Positions 35,444 through 45,570 of a stretch of 64,000 nucleotides of DNA are shown here, one piece after another. The notes under the pieces are model-generated. The model worked only from the letters and a program-made list of their open reading frames with translations, did no database searches and was not told where the DNA came from. The stretch is from Methylophilaceae bacterium (GTDB lineage: Bacteria > Pseudomonadota > Gammaproteobacteria > Burkholderiales > Methylophilaceae), in the NCBI GenBank assembly GCA_018398995.1, contig CP073759.1:434001-498000 (forward strand), written 5' to 3'. A program made the position numbers and the translations under genes. Every line of letters begins with the position of its first letter. The first letter of the stretch is position 1.

Positions 35444-36262
35444 ATGAATCAACCTAATTTACCGAATAATACGTTAGAAGGCATAGAAGATGTTCAAAAT
35501 ACGCCTGATGTCCGCCATTTAGACATTAATAAAGTTGGTATCAAATCGATTCGTCACCCTGTTGTTGTTAAAGACAAACACGGCGGCGAACAAAATACTG
35601 TTGCAGTGTTTGATATGTATGTCCATTTGCCGCATAACTTCAAAGGCACTCACATGTCGCGCTTTGTTGAGATTCTGAATACCAACGAGCGCGCGATATC
35701 CATTGAATCATTTGAAACAATTTTAAGAGAAATGGTACATCGTCTTGAGGCAAACTCTGGGTATGTTGAAATGCGTTTCCCTTATTTCGTTAATAAAGCG
35801 GCGCCTATTTCAGGCGTTAATAGCTTGCTAGATTACGATGTGACTTTTATTGGTGAAATTAAAGATGAGCAGTTTAGTATCACAGTGAAAGTATTGGTGC
35901 CTGTTACCAGTTTATGTCCTTGCAGTAAAAAAATATCTGACTACGGCGCACACAATCAACGTTCACACGTTACTGTTACGGCCAAAATTAATGACTTTAT
36001 CTGGATAGAAGATATTATTGCGTTGGTTGAAAAGCAAGCATCATGTGAACTGTATGGCTTATTAAAACGTCCAGATGAAAAATATGTCACTGAAAAAGCA
36101 TACGATAATCCTAAGTTTGTGGAAGATATGGTGCGTGATGTTGCTTCTGCGCTCAACAAAGAAAAACGTATTGATGCCTATATTGTTGAAAGTGAAAACT
36201 TTGAATCCATTCACAATCATTCTGCTTATGCGCTTATTGAGCATGATAAACGCGCTCAATAA
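35444..36262 (+). CDS. folE2: GTP cyclohydrolase FolE2 (type IB)
   Basis: It makes 7,8-dihydroneopterin triphosphate from GTP for folate (and, in methylotrophs, pterin cofactors). The catalytic Cys lies in [20 protein letters not shown], and [19 protein letters not shown] is a family mark. FolE2 can use metals other than zinc and is often Zur-controlled, but I see no convincing Zur site in the 116 bases upstream. It ends a cluster beginning at xseB. Confidence 0.94.
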   Translation: MNQPNLPNNTLEGIEDVQNTPDVRHLDINKVGIKSIRHPVVVKDKHGGEQNTVAVFDMYVHLPHNFKGTHMSRFVEILNTNERAISIESFETILREMVHRLEANSGYVEMRFPYFVNKAAPISGVNSLLDYDVTFIGEIKDEQFSITVKVLVPVTSLCPCSKKISDYGAHNQRSHVTVTAKINDFIWIEDIIALVEKQASCELYGLLKRPDEKYVTEKAYDNPKFVEDMVRDVASALNKEKRIDAYIVESENFESIHNHSAYALIEHDKRAQ

Positions 36263-36292
36263 TCATCATTGATATCTAATAGGAATCGCCGC

Positions 36293-36511
36293 ATGCAAAA
36301 TGAAATGAATGAGCAACAAACAGCGTCTACTTTTCAAGTAATTAAGGCCGTCATGTGGAGCATGATTGGTGTAAGAGGTCAAAAAGGCTATGAGAATGAC
36401 ATTGCCAAAATAAAACCGAGACAAATCATTATTGCAGGGGTTATTGGTGCCATTCTTTTTATTGTAACAGTGCTCACTTTTGTCAACTTAGCCATTAGCT
36501 ATTTAAGTTAA
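36293..36511 (+). CDS. DUF2970 family membrane protein
   Basis: This 72-residue protein has one C-terminal membrane helix (about 48-70, IIIAGVIGAILFIVTVLTFV) after a basic segment (FQVIKAVMWSMIGVRGQKG) typical of DUF2970. The start is the ATG at 36293 with AGGA upstream; the frame is open to 36269. Function unknown. A terminator follows. Confidence 0.88.
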   Translation: MQNEMNEQQTASTFQVIKAVMWSMIGVRGQKGYENDIAKIKPRQIIIAGVIGAILFIVTVLTFVNLAISYLS

Positions 36512-36574
36512 GCGTTTCAGCAAAAAGCATTAAAGTGTAGCTTGATTGTTATATTATTAATAAATGGCAATAAT

Positions 36575-36599
36575 AAAAAACGGGCAGTTGCCCGTTTTT
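36575..36599. terminator. Bidirectional terminator between the DUF2970 gene and the aspartic protease gene
   Basis: AAAAAACGGGCA and TGCCCGTTTTTA with a very short loop, between converging genes. A- and T-runs on both sides let it work on both strands. Confidence 0.85.
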
Positions 36600-36621
36600 A
36601 TTGGCTTAATCAAGTGCAATC

Positions 36622-37281
36622 TTAATATTTTTTTGTCATGGTCAAGACGGCACCCTGACGCTTCATATCCAATCTATTTTGTGCCGACATACCCAATAAC
36701 ACAAATGGCGGCGAACCGCCATCTAGCACAGTCACGTCGATATTGTGTAAGACAATCGTCCCTATCTTTATGGTATTTAATTTCAGCAAATGTGCTGAAG
36801 TGATGCCATTAGGGGTTGATACTTGTATTTTTTTTCCTTGTTGATAATCAATCTTGGCATATTTCGCATCCCCACTATTCATTGCCACACTGGTTGCACC
36901 GGTGTCGACAAGATACTTAAGTGTGACGCCATTAATGACCAATTGACCAAAAAAATGCCCTTCGCTATCGGCATATAGATTAACTGGCGTATTGACTGTG
37001 CCATCTGCTGTTGCAGCGCTAGTACCAACCGAGACGGCTTGACCCATGCCTAATACTTGACGCTTTCCTTCAACAAGAAAGTGCGCTGTATTACTATCTG
37101 CAGATACTAATGTAACCCCATTCTTTGTTTGGCCTGCTGCTAGACTATACGGGCCATTACCGTTAATCATCACAATGACCTTATTGGTAAATAAGCCAAC
37201 CACATTAACTTGCACCGCTGACAACGCTTGGGTAGTGACACATAAACTAATGAGCAATAATGCTAGTCTTATCTTTTGCAT
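36622..37281 (-). CDS. Retropepsin-like aspartic protease (clan AA, TIGR02281-like)
   Basis: This 219-residue protein has a signal peptide (MQKIRLALLLISLCVTTQALSA) and a C-terminal pepsin-like half-domain with the catalytic motif YLVDTGATSVAMN and the closing strand FVLLGMSAQNRL. It would act as a dimer in the periplasm. Upstream there is a beta-rich domain (about 24-105). The start at 37281 is chosen for the perfect GGAGG six bases upstream; the frame is open further. Its substrate is unknown. It follows the MFS gene. Confidence 0.88.
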   Translation of the reverse strand: MQKIRLALLLISLCVTTQALSAVQVNVVGLFTNKVIVMINGNGPYSLAAGQTKNGVTLVSADSNTAHFLVEGKRQVLGMGQAVSVGTSAATADGTVNTPVNLYADSEGHFFGQLVINGVTLKYLVDTGATSVAMNSGDAKYAKIDYQQGKKIQVSTPNGITSAHLLKLNTIKIGTIVLHNIDVTVLDGGSPPFVLLGMSAQNRLDMKRQGAVLTMTKKY

Positions 37282-37294
37282 ACAGCCTCCTGTT

Positions 37295-38473
37295 TTATGT
37301 GCGCGAACTAAACATGCCCGTATCGCCATGTGTTGTTACTAGCTTCAGGCCAAATGCTATCACAACAAAACCAATGAGTGGGAATGCCGCAGCTAACAAG
37401 AAAGTCAGTTCACCGCCTAATCCTTGCAAGGCATAACCACCGGCGATGCCACCAATAGCGCCGCCAAGGCCATAAGTCACACTATTGTAAATAGCCTGTC
37501 CTTTTGCTTGGTGTCTGCCATTAAAAAATTTCGCAACGACTTCAATGGTTGCCGCATGAAAACTCCCAAAAGTTGCTGCATGTAAACTTTGTGCAATCAA
37601 CAACAAAATCAGATGATCGACCGCAACGCCTATCATGACAAAGCGAATGACAGCCAAGCCCAAGCTGACTAACATGATTGCTTTGAGACTAAAGTGGCGC
37701 ATGATGACTGGCATATACATAAACACCATAATCTCACAGATAACGCCTACCGCCCATAACCAACCTATCATGCCTTTGCTGTATCCGTGATCGGCTAAAT
37801 AAATAGAATAAAAATTATAAAGAACACCATGCGCGGTCACCATTAATGCGCAACCAAACAGTAAAGCGATGACTGCGGGTTTTCGTAAAATCTTCCAGAC
37901 TGAAAAATGGTCGGTATGGTGTGGTGCGATATTCACCTCTGTTAAACTGAATGTCAGTAGAAACAAGGTAATTTGCACAACGACTATTGCCCATAACAAA
38001 TTTGAAATACCCGCCCAATCAATTAAATATCCCAAAACAATAGAGGCCGCAATAAAGCCAACTGACCCCCACATGCGTATGCGACTGTAATGTCCTTTTG
38101 TATTAGCCAAATGCGCAAGTGTTAGTGACTCAGAAAGCGGCATGATTGAACTAGTAAACAAGCTTAACGCACCCATCACAAATAGCATAGACCAAAATCC
38201 TTCTGTCCAAAATACGGCAAGGAACCCGATCACTCCTAACACTGCATTGAGCCGAATCCAAATCGCGCGCTTTGCAGTGTGATCGGCAAGCCAACCCCAA
38301 AAGTTGGGTGCAAAGATGCGCGTAATTTGAAATATAGACATTAAAACGCCAATTTCTACTGGGGAAAACCGCTCAGACTGTAAATATAAGGCCCAGTAAG
38401 GGACAAATACGCCAACAAAGAAGTAGTAAACAAAATAAAAATGGGAAAGGTTTTTATGTAAGGTATGACTCAA
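37295..38473 (-). CDS. MFS transporter, HcaT/PPP-type
   Basis: This 392-residue protein has about 12 membrane helices. The N-terminal stretch FYFVYYFFVGVFVPYWALYLQ and WGWLADHTAKRAIWIR match the MFS group that includes the 3-phenylpropionate transporter HcaT and related nucleoside/sugar permeases. The substrate cannot be deduced. The aspartic protease gene lies 13 bases downstream, so they may be co-transcribed. Confidence 0.87.
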   Translation of the reverse strand: MSHTLHKNLSHFYFVYYFFVGVFVPYWALYLQSERFSPVEIGVLMSIFQITRIFAPNFWGWLADHTAKRAIWIRLNAVLGVIGFLAVFWTEGFWSMLFVMGALSLFTSSIMPLSESLTLAHLANTKGHYSRIRMWGSVGFIAASIVLGYLIDWAGISNLLWAIVVVQITLFLLTFSLTEVNIAPHHTDHFSVWKILRKPAVIALLFGCALMVTAHGVLYNFYSIYLADHGYSKGMIGWLWAVGVICEIMVFMYMPVIMRHFSLKAIMLVSLGLAVIRFVMIGVAVDHLILLLIAQSLHAATFGSFHAATIEVVAKFFNGRHQAKGQAIYNSVTYGLGGAIGGIAGGYALQGLGGELTFLLAAAFPLIGFVVIAFGLKLVTTHGDTGMFSSRT

Positions 38474-38505
38474 GCGTTAAATACGATGATGATTAAATTG
38501 AGACA

Positions 38506-39591
38506 TTAGATTGTAGGCGTTGTGCAAGCCACATTCGCATTCTGTGCGCGATGACGCAGGGCGTGATCCATCAACACCATAGCCAACATCGCTTCTGCAA
38601 TTGGCGTTGCACGCACGCCCACGCAAGGGTCATGCCGCCCTGTGGTTTGCATGGTGATATCATTGCCATCAACATCAATAGAGCGACGGGCTTGTGGAAT
38701 ACTAGAAGTGGGTTTCAGTGCAATATTCACTTCAATCGCTTGCCCCGTAGCAATGCCACCTAAAATACCGCCGGCATGATTGCTTAAGAATCCACCTGCG
38801 GTCATTTCATCTGAGTGCACGCTACCACGCTGAGCAACACTGGCAAAACCTGCGCCTATTTCCACACCTTTAACCGCATTAATACTCATCATTGCATGCG
38901 CAATATCAGCATCTAACCGATCAAAAACGGGCTCACCCCAACCAACAGGCACACCCTCCGCAACGATACTAATACGCGCACCAACAGAATCACGCTCAGC
39001 TCTGATGGTATCTAAATAGCTTTCTAGCTGTGGTAACACATCAATATTCGGCGAAAAAAATGGATTTTCATTCACGTAGTCCCAAGATTGAAATGGAATT
39101 TCAATTTCACCAAGCTGACGCATATAACCACGAATGTGAATACCAAATTGTGTGTTAAGCCATTTTTTTGCAACAGCCCCTGCCGCTACACGCACTGCCG
39201 TTTCACGCGCACTGGATCGTCCGCCACCACGGTAGTCACGCACCCCATATTTTTGCGTATAGGTATAATCGGCATGTCCTGGACGAAACGTATCTTTGAT
39301 TTTGCTATAATCTTGACTGCGTTGATCGGTATTGCGAATTAACAAACCAATGGGTGCGCCAGTCGTTTTTCCTTCAAACACGCCAGATAAAATTTCAACC
39401 AAATCATCCTCTTTACGCTGGGTAACATGTCTTGAAGTGCCTGGTTTGCGACGGTCCAAATCAAGCTGCAGATCTTCAGCACAGATTGGTAGCCCTGGCG
39501 GGCAGCCATCAATGACGCCTCCAATCGCTGGGCCATGAGACTCACCAAATGACGTGAGTGTGAATAAAGTACCTATTGTATTACCAGACAT
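38506..39591 (-). CDS. aroC: Chorismate synthase
   Basis: It converts EPSP to chorismate using reduced FMN. The 361 residues include [54 protein letters not shown] and the C-terminal [18 protein letters not shown], all family signatures. It stands alone, 32 bases after the MFS gene's start. Confidence 0.97.
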   Translation of the reverse strand: MSGNTIGTLFTLTSFGESHGPAIGGVIDGCPPGLPICAEDLQLDLDRRKPGTSRHVTQRKEDDLVEILSGVFEGKTTGAPIGLLIRNTDQRSQDYSKIKDTFRPGHADYTYTQKYGVRDYRGGGRSSARETAVRVAAGAVAKKWLNTQFGIHIRGYMRQLGEIEIPFQSWDYVNENPFFSPNIDVLPQLESYLDTIRAERDSVGARISIVAEGVPVGWGEPVFDRLDADIAHAMMSINAVKGVEIGAGFASVAQRGSVHSDEMTAGGFLSNHAGGILGGIATGQAIEVNIALKPTSSIPQARRSIDVDGNDITMQTTGRHDPCVGVRATPIAEAMLAMVLMDHALRHRAQNANVACTTPTI

Positions 39592-39747
39592 ATCATCTAC
39601 ACTTTAAAAAATTGAGCTAATCTTAACCATGTGGATTTTAGCATAGTTAAGCGTATAAATTACTGTCCAAATGGGACACCACATTGCGCTGAATAGGGTT
39701 CTTGATTGCTGCATTCATGCTGCCGTCATCTCTTCTCTTCTCGCTCT

Positions 39748-40284
39748 TCATCTATCAATAATCTGATATGCGCCTAGGGCAATATTATCGACCGTATAAT
39801 CGCCAATTGCATATCGAATAAGTCGCAACGTCGGGAACCCGACTTTAGCTGTCATTCTTCGTACTTGTCTATTTTTGCCTTCTGCAATTTTAATTTCCAG
39901 CCAAGTGGTTGGGATTGCTTTTCTTTCTCGTATTGGCGGGACTCTTTCCCATATATTGGGGGCGGCATCCATGATACGAATTTGCGCAGGCTGTGTAACA
40001 AAATCGCCCAAATCAACCCCGATTAGCAGTGATTGCAAATCCATCATTGTTGGGCTTCCTTCAACTTGTGCCCAATAGATTTTTGTTTGTTTGTATTTTG
40101 GATGGCTTAAACGATGTTGTAATTCACCATCATCGGTTAAAATAAGTAAACCTTCCGAATCTGTATCTAGTCGGCCAGCCGCATATACATTCGGAATAGT
40201 AATAAAGTGTTTTAATGTTAAATGTTTATCGTGCGGGCTAAATTGGCAAACAACATTAAAAGGCTTATTAAACAAAATTATCAT
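39748..40284 (-). CDS. rluE: 23S rRNA pseudouridine synthase RluE-type
   Basis: This pseudouridine synthase of the RsuA/RluE group probably modifies U2457 of 23S rRNA. The catalytic Asp lies in AAGRLDTDSEGLLILTDDG. There is no S4 domain at the N-terminus (it starts ILFNKPFNVVCQFS), which fits RluE, and EGKNRQVRRMTAKVGFPTLRLIR closes the fold. It is divergent from icd with 15 bases between the start codons, so the icd promoter must lie within this gene. Confidence 0.92.
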   Translation of the reverse strand: MIILFNKPFNVVCQFSPHDKHLTLKHFITIPNVYAAGRLDTDSEGLLILTDDGELQHRLSHPKYKQTKIYWAQVEGSPTMMDLQSLLIGVDLGDFVTQPAQIRIMDAAPNIWERVPPIRERKAIPTTWLEIKIAEGKNRQVRRMTAKVGFPTLRLIRYAIGDYTVDNIALGAYQIIDR

Positions 40285-40299
40285 TATTAGGAAAGCGCA

Positions 40300-41538
40300 A
40301 TGGCATCAAAAATTAAAATTCCAAGTACTGGCGAAAAAATTACCGTTGATGAGCATCATCAACTTATTGTACCTGACACCCCCATTATCGCATTTATTGA
40401 AGGTGATGGCATTGGCGTTGATATTACGCCACCGATGATTAAAGTGGTTGATGAAGCGGTTAAAAAAGCGTATGGCAAGAAAAGAAAAATTGCTTGGATG
40501 GAAGTGTATGCCGGCGAAAAATCCACCCAAATCTATGATGAAGATACCTGGCTTTCTGCTGAAACAATGGCCGCACTAAAAGACTATGTCATCTCAATTA
40601 AAGGGCCATTAACAACACCAATTGGCGGCGGTATACGGTCACTCAATGTTGCGCTACGTCAAGAGTTAGATTTATTTGTTTGCCTGCGTCCTATCCAATA
40701 TTTCACTGGCGTACCTAGCCCCCTTAAGCATCCAGAAAAAACAGATATGGTGATTTTCCGTGAAAATACTGAAGATATTTATGCAGGTATTGAATGGGCT
40801 GCAGGCACGGACGAAGTGAAAAAAGTCATTCAATTCTTAAGCGACATGGGTATGCGTAAAAAAATTCGCTTCCCTGAATCATCAGCAATTGGCATCAAAC
40901 CAGTGTCATTAGATGGCAGTAAGCGTTTGATTCGAAAAGCAATTCAGTATGCTATCGATAATAACCGAAAATCAGTCACCATTACCCACAAAGGTAATAT
41001 TATGAAATTCACTGAAGGTGGCTTTAGAGACTGGGGTTACGCCTTAGCAAAAGAAGAGTTTGGTGCGGTTGAAATTGGCAATGGACCATGGTGCAAACTG
41101 CCTAATGGGATTGTGATTAAAGACTGTATTGCAGACGCCTTTTTGCAAGAAATTTTATTACATCCAAGCGATTATGATGTGGTTGCTGCTTTAAACCTAA
41201 ACGGCGATTATATGAGTGACGCGCTTGCCGCACAAGTTGGTGGTATTGGCATTGCGCCAGGTGCAAATTTGAGTGATAGCACGGCAATGTTTGAAGCGAC
41301 ACATGGTACAGCGCCGAATATTGCTGGCAAAAACATTGCCAACCCGAGTTCATTGATTCTATCGGCAGAAATGATGTTGCGTCACATGGGCTGGATAGAA
41401 GCAGCGGACTTAATTATGTCGGGTGTTGCTAAAGCAATTCAGTCTAAACGTGTAACCGCTGATTTCGCATCACAAATGGATGGCGCTACAAAAGTGACTA
41501 CTGCTGAGTTTGGCGATGAGATTATCAATCAGATGTAA
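40300..41538 (+). CDS. icd: Isocitrate dehydrogenase (NADP+)
   Basis: This TCA cycle enzyme makes 2-oxoglutarate. The 412 residues are of the bacterial type I form: [23 protein letters not shown] holds the substrate Ser, [15 protein letters not shown] follows, and [22 protein letters not shown] and [12 protein letters not shown] mark the Mg and NADP sites. AGGAAAG precedes the ATG. Confidence 0.96.
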   Translation: MASKIKIPSTGEKITVDEHHQLIVPDTPIIAFIEGDGIGVDITPPMIKVVDEAVKKAYGKKRKIAWMEVYAGEKSTQIYDEDTWLSAETMAALKDYVISIKGPLTTPIGGGIRSLNVALRQELDLFVCLRPIQYFTGVPSPLKHPEKTDMVIFRENTEDIYAGIEWAAGTDEVKKVIQFLSDMGMRKKIRFPESSAIGIKPVSLDGSKRLIRKAIQYAIDNNRKSVTITHKGNIMKFTEGGFRDWGYALAKEEFGAVEIGNGPWCKLPNGIVIKDCIADAFLQEILLHPSDYDVVAALNLNGDYMSDALAAQVGGIGIAPGANLSDSTAMFEATHGTAPNIAGKNIANPSSLILSAEMMLRHMGWIEAADLIMSGVAKAIQSKRVTADFASQMDGATKVTTAEFGDEIINQM

Positions 41539-41800
41539 AAAATATGCTCAATATTACTAAAAGACCTTGATTATATTGGGCTTTTTTTCGCCAAGCGTAA
41601 TATCATTTGCTCGGGCTTAGATTGAATAGGGTGATAGTATATGCATCAATCATCAAAAGTTGAATTCAACCACCTTTAGCGCTCTGTTTTCGCTTTACAA
41701 ATAAAGGTGTAACATGCATGATCAGTATTATGAAAATATAGTTTCACTTCAATAATTTAGATACAATATATGATCAATTGGATAAAAAGAAGCGCATAAT

Positions 41801-43522
41801 ATGGCGACAGTAATAGAGACGACAAAATTGAGTAGCTTGGCACGCATGTTGATTAAAGAAAATCAGCTATCAGAAGAGGATGCCACCCGACTGCAATCGC
41901 AAGCAGATGCTGCGAAGATTCCATTCATTACACAAATAGTCTCAAGCAAAAAACTGTCAGCAGAAAAAATTGCATCAATCTCCTCTCAAGCGTTCGGCTT
42001 CCCCTATTTTAATTTAGATGCCCTTGACCCTGATTACTTACCATCTAAAGCCATCGATATCAAGCTGATGCAAAGTAATCGTGTTATCGGTCTGCAAGCC
42101 CGAAACAATATTCTATTTGTTGGTGTATCAGATCCTACCATGCTTCATGCTTTAGATAGTGTGCGTTTCCAAATGGGGATGAAGTTATCGCCTGTTATTG
42201 TTGAAGATGACAAATTAGGCAGATGGATAGAGCGCATTGCCGAAACCAAAGACAACACCTTAAGTGCATTAGAAATAGAGGGTGATTTTGAGTTCGAAAT
42301 GGGCGCTGCTGTTGATGAAGCGAATGAAAAAGAGAATACGCAAGAAGTAGATGATGCACCTATAGTTAAATTTATCCAAAAAATGCTTTTAGATGCCATT
42401 AAAATTGGTGCATCTGATTTACACTTCGAGCCTTACGAAAAGTTTTATCGTATTCGTTTCCGTGTCGATGGTGAATTACGGGATATTGCCCAACCACCTT
42501 TAGCCATTAAAGATTAATTAGCCTCACGCATTAAAGTAATCTCAAACTTAGACATTTCTGAGAAAAGAATTCCCCAAGATGGCCGCATGAAGTTAATTTT
42601 ATCAAAGTCGCGCACTATTGATTTTCGGGTAAGCACGATACCCCTGATTCACGGTGAAAAAATTGTCATGCGGATATTAGACCCCACTAGCGCAACATTA
42701 GGCATTGAAGCGCTAGGCTATGAGCCTGAACAACAAAAAGTATTAATGGATGCCATCAGTCGTCCTTATGGCTTGGTGCTTGTGACGGGCCCTACTGGAT
42801 CAGGCAAAACTGTTTCACTTTATACCTGCCTTAATATTCTAAACAATCCTGGGGTTAATATTTCTACAGCAGAAGATCCAGCAGAAATTCCATTAGCTGG
42901 GATTAACCAGGTTAACGTTAACGAAAAGCAAGGCCTAACCTTTGCCGCCGCACTAAAAGCATTTTTAAGACAAGCCCCAGACATTATTATGATTGGTGAG
43001 ATTCGTGATCTAGAAACAGCAGATATGGCCATTAAAGCAGCTTCAACTGGCCATATGGTACTCTCCACACTGCACACGAACGATGCACCGTCAACGCTCA
43101 CACGTTTAATGAATATGGGAGTAGCGCCATTTAACATTGCGTCTGCAGTGTCCCTGATTACGGCACAACGCTTAGCTAGACGTTTATGTAAAAGTTGTAA
43201 AGTGCCAATCAATGTCCCTAAGGAAGCACTATTAAAAGTGGGCTTTATTGAGTCAGATTTTGATACGCCATTTCAACTATATGGCCCAAAAGAAGGTGGA
43301 TGTGAACTTTGTAACGGTGGTTATAAAGGCCGTGTAGGCATCTATCAAGTCATGCCAGTCACTGAGGCGATTGCACGCATTATTATGGATAACGGCAATG
43401 CGATTGATATTGCGCATCAAGCTGCAAAAGAAGGGATTCATGACTTAAGAAGGTCAGGCATTTTAAAAGTCATCCAAGGTCTTACTTCTATCAGTGAAGT
43501 AGAAGCTTGTACCAACGAATAA
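41801..43522 (+). pseudogene. pilB: pilB, type IV pilus assembly ATPase, interrupted by an in-frame TAA
   Basis: The frame spans 573 codons, normal for PilB, and reads as PilB throughout except codon 239. Bases 42515-42517 are TAA (PPLAIKD[13 protein letters not shown]), where relatives have Lys. There is no other stop: the 23 codons after it ([20 protein letters not shown], then DGR) lead straight into the next ATG at 42587. The N-terminal piece holds the MshEN-type domain only. Walker A ([14 protein letters not shown], about 328-341), Walker B ([16 protein letters not shown]) and the tetracysteine zinc site lie after the stop. A single AAA to TAA change explains it. An error in the sequence cannot be excluded. 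Confidence 0.9.
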
Positions 43523-43542
43523 GGATTAATTAAGGATACAAC

Positions 43543-44760
43543 ATGGCCGCAAGCACCAGCAAACAAGCCGTCTACCTCTGGGAAGGTAAAGACAAAAAGG
43601 GCAAAGTCATCAAGGGAGAAATGCGCTCTAACGGTGATTCTTTTGTTAAAGCCACACTGAGAAGACAAGGTATTAGCGCGACGAAAGTTAAAAAGAAAAG
43701 TGGCCTATCTCAGGACGGTAAAGTCTCCGAAAAGGATGTCACTTTGTTTACTCGTCAATTAGCGACCATGATGAAATCTGGCGTTCCACTATTGCAAGCT
43801 TTTGATATTGTTGGTAGAGGGCATAGCAATCCAGCCGTTTCAAAATTATTAGCAAGTATCAAAGCCGATGTAGAAACAGGCAGTAGCTTGAGCGCTGCAT
43901 TCCGTAAGTATCCATTACATTTTGATCATCTATTCTGTAATTTAGTCGGTGCAGGTGAAAAAGCGGGTATTCTTGATACGTTACTGGATCGTTTAGCAAG
44001 CTATAAAGAAAAAATTCTTGCTATTAAACGCAAAATCAAATCAGCACTGATGTACCCTATTTCTATCATTATCGTTGCTTTTGTGATTACGACCGTCATT
44101 ATGATTTTTGTGGTCCCCGCATTTAAAGAACTCTTTTCTGGCTTTGGTGCAGATTTACCTGGCCCAACACTACTTGTCATGGCAATCTCTGATTTTTTTG
44201 TCAGTTACTGGTGGGCAATTTTTGGCACTATTGGTTCTAGTTTATGGTTCTTTTTCTATACTTGGAAGCGCTCAGAAAAAATGCAAGCAACCATGGATAG
44301 ACTCCTTTTGAAGCTACCTATTTTTGGTGAAGTCATACGCAAGGCAACACTTGCTAGATTTGCCAGAACGCTAGCAACGATGTTTACTGCAGGCGTGCCA
44401 TTAGTAGAAGCGCTGGATTCTGTTGCAGGCGCGTCTGGTAATCGTGTTTATTACGACGCTACTAAAAAAATACAGAGTGAAATTAGCACAGGCACCAGTT
44501 TAACGGTCGCCATTCAAAATGCAGATGTTTTTCCAAATATGATGTTGCAAATGACTGCTATTGGTGAAGAATCTGGGGCTTTAGATAGCATGTTAAGCAA
44601 AGTCGCTGATTTTTATGAAGGTGAAGTAGATGATGCTGTTGCAGGCTTATCCAGTCTAATGGAGCCGATTATTATGGTTGTATTAGGCGTCTTGATAGGT
44701 AGTTTAGTCGTTGCCCTATACCTACCAATCTTCAAGCTAGGTCAGGTGGTTAGCGGCTAA
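43543..44760 (+). CDS. pilC: PilC, type IV pilus inner-membrane platform protein
   Basis: This 405-residue polytopic GspF-domain protein anchors the pilus machine. It has two T2SSF repeats (about 70-195 and 275-400). LFTRQLATMMKSGVPLLQAFDI and its echo RFARTLATMFTAGVPLVEALD each start a repeat; three membrane helices lie at about 170-195, 215-240 and 375-400. The frame is intact and has its own AAGGAT ribosome binding site 20 bases after pilB. pilD, often next in this cluster, is absent; a terminator follows. Confidence 0.95.
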   Translation: MAASTSKQAVYLWEGKDKKGKVIKGEMRSNGDSFVKATLRRQGISATKVKKKSGLSQDGKVSEKDVTLFTRQLATMMKSGVPLLQAFDIVGRGHSNPAVSKLLASIKADVETGSSLSAAFRKYPLHFDHLFCNLVGAGEKAGILDTLLDRLASYKEKILAIKRKIKSALMYPISIIIVAFVITTVIMIFVVPAFKELFSGFGADLPGPTLLVMAISDFFVSYWWAIFGTIGSSLWFFFYTWKRSEKMQATMDRLLLKLPIFGEVIRKATLARFARTLATMFTAGVPLVEALDSVAGASGNRVYYDATKKIQSEISTGTSLTVAIQNADVFPNMMLQMTAIGEESGALDSMLSKVADFYEGEVDDAVAGLSSLMEPIIMVVLGVLIGSLVVALYLPIFKLGQVVSG

Positions 44761-44770
44761 CATTCCGGCA

Positions 44771-44812
44771 AACAATAAAATAGGCCAGTCTTGACTGGCC
44801 TATTTTATTGTT
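44771..44812. terminator. 18 bp perfect stem between pilC and dsbC (bidirectional terminator)
   Basis: AACAATAAAATAGGCCAG pairs without mismatch with CTGGCCTATTTTATTGTT around TCTTGA. It lies between converging genes. Confidence 0.82.
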
Positions 44813-44829
44813 AATGTTGCTGTCGCTCA

Positions 44830-45546
44830 CTACTTGGCAGCGGCCTTCATAGCAGCCTCGATTACTTTATGTGGCTGCGCTCCCATCATGCGTTTACCAT
44901 CTGCAAAAATCAATGTTGGCGTGCTTGCCACCCCAATTTTTCCGGCCAACTCACCAATTTCTGCTAAAGGAACTTTACAATTGCCAGCTGATTTCGGCAA
45001 TTGATTGTTAAAGATCCAATTGTTCCATGCTTTCACACGATCCTCAGCACACCAAATTAATGTTGATTTGGCGGCCGCATTGGGATGTAGTTGCTCTAAA
45101 GGATATAAAAAAGTATAAATCGTTACATTATTAATCTGACTTAATTCATCTTGCTCTAGCTTTTTGCAAAAGGGGCAATCCACATCCGAGAAGACGGCAA
45201 TTTTTCGACTACCATTGCCTTTAACCACCTTAATGGCTTTATTTAAAGGTAAGCTATTGAAGTCGATTCTTGTCAACTCTTCCAAGCGCTCTCCTGTAAT
45301 ATCTTTCTTGGTTTTGGGGTCAACCAAATGACCCTCTGCAATCAGAAAGGTGAGATGTTCATCGGTATAGACGATTTGTCCGCCCATAAACACCTCATAT
45401 AAGCCTGCATAAGGTGTTTTTACCACGCTTTCAACATCAAATTTGGGATAAGCAGCCTCAATTTTTTTCTTAAGACTGGCTTCATCCGCATACGCTATCT
45501 GGCTAATACCGATTAGTGAAGCCAATACTATCTGTTTCAGTTTCAT
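44830..45546 (-). CDS. dsbC: Thiol:disulfide interchange protein DsbC
   Basis: This periplasmic disulfide isomerase has a signal peptide (MKLKQIVLASLIGISQIAYA), an N-terminal dimerisation domain (about 22-80) and a thioredoxin domain with the redox motif DVDCPFCKKLEQ. E. coli DsbC has CGYC; CPFC is a variant. The cis-Pro loop reads GVASTPTLIF. It follows the ubiquinone hydroxylase genes, a common betaproteobacterial order. Confidence 0.93.
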   Translation of the reverse strand: MKLKQIVLASLIGISQIAYADEASLKKKIEAAYPKFDVESVVKTPYAGLYEVFMGGQIVYTDEHLTFLIAEGHLVDPKTKKDITGERLEELTRIDFNSLPLNKAIKVVKGNGSRKIAVFSDVDCPFCKKLEQDELSQINNVTIYTFLYPLEQLHPNAAAKSTLIWCAEDRVKAWNNWIFNNQLPKSAGNCKVPLAEIGELAGKIGVASTPTLIFADGKRMMGAQPHKVIEAAMKAAAK

Positions 45547-45570
45547 ATGTTGTCTCTCTTGTCCCTTGCT

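Noticed and set aside
41539-41600. Terminator after icd
   Set aside because: The A-rich and T-rich arms around AAAGACC...GGGCTTT give only about five pairs with a mismatch; too weak to call.
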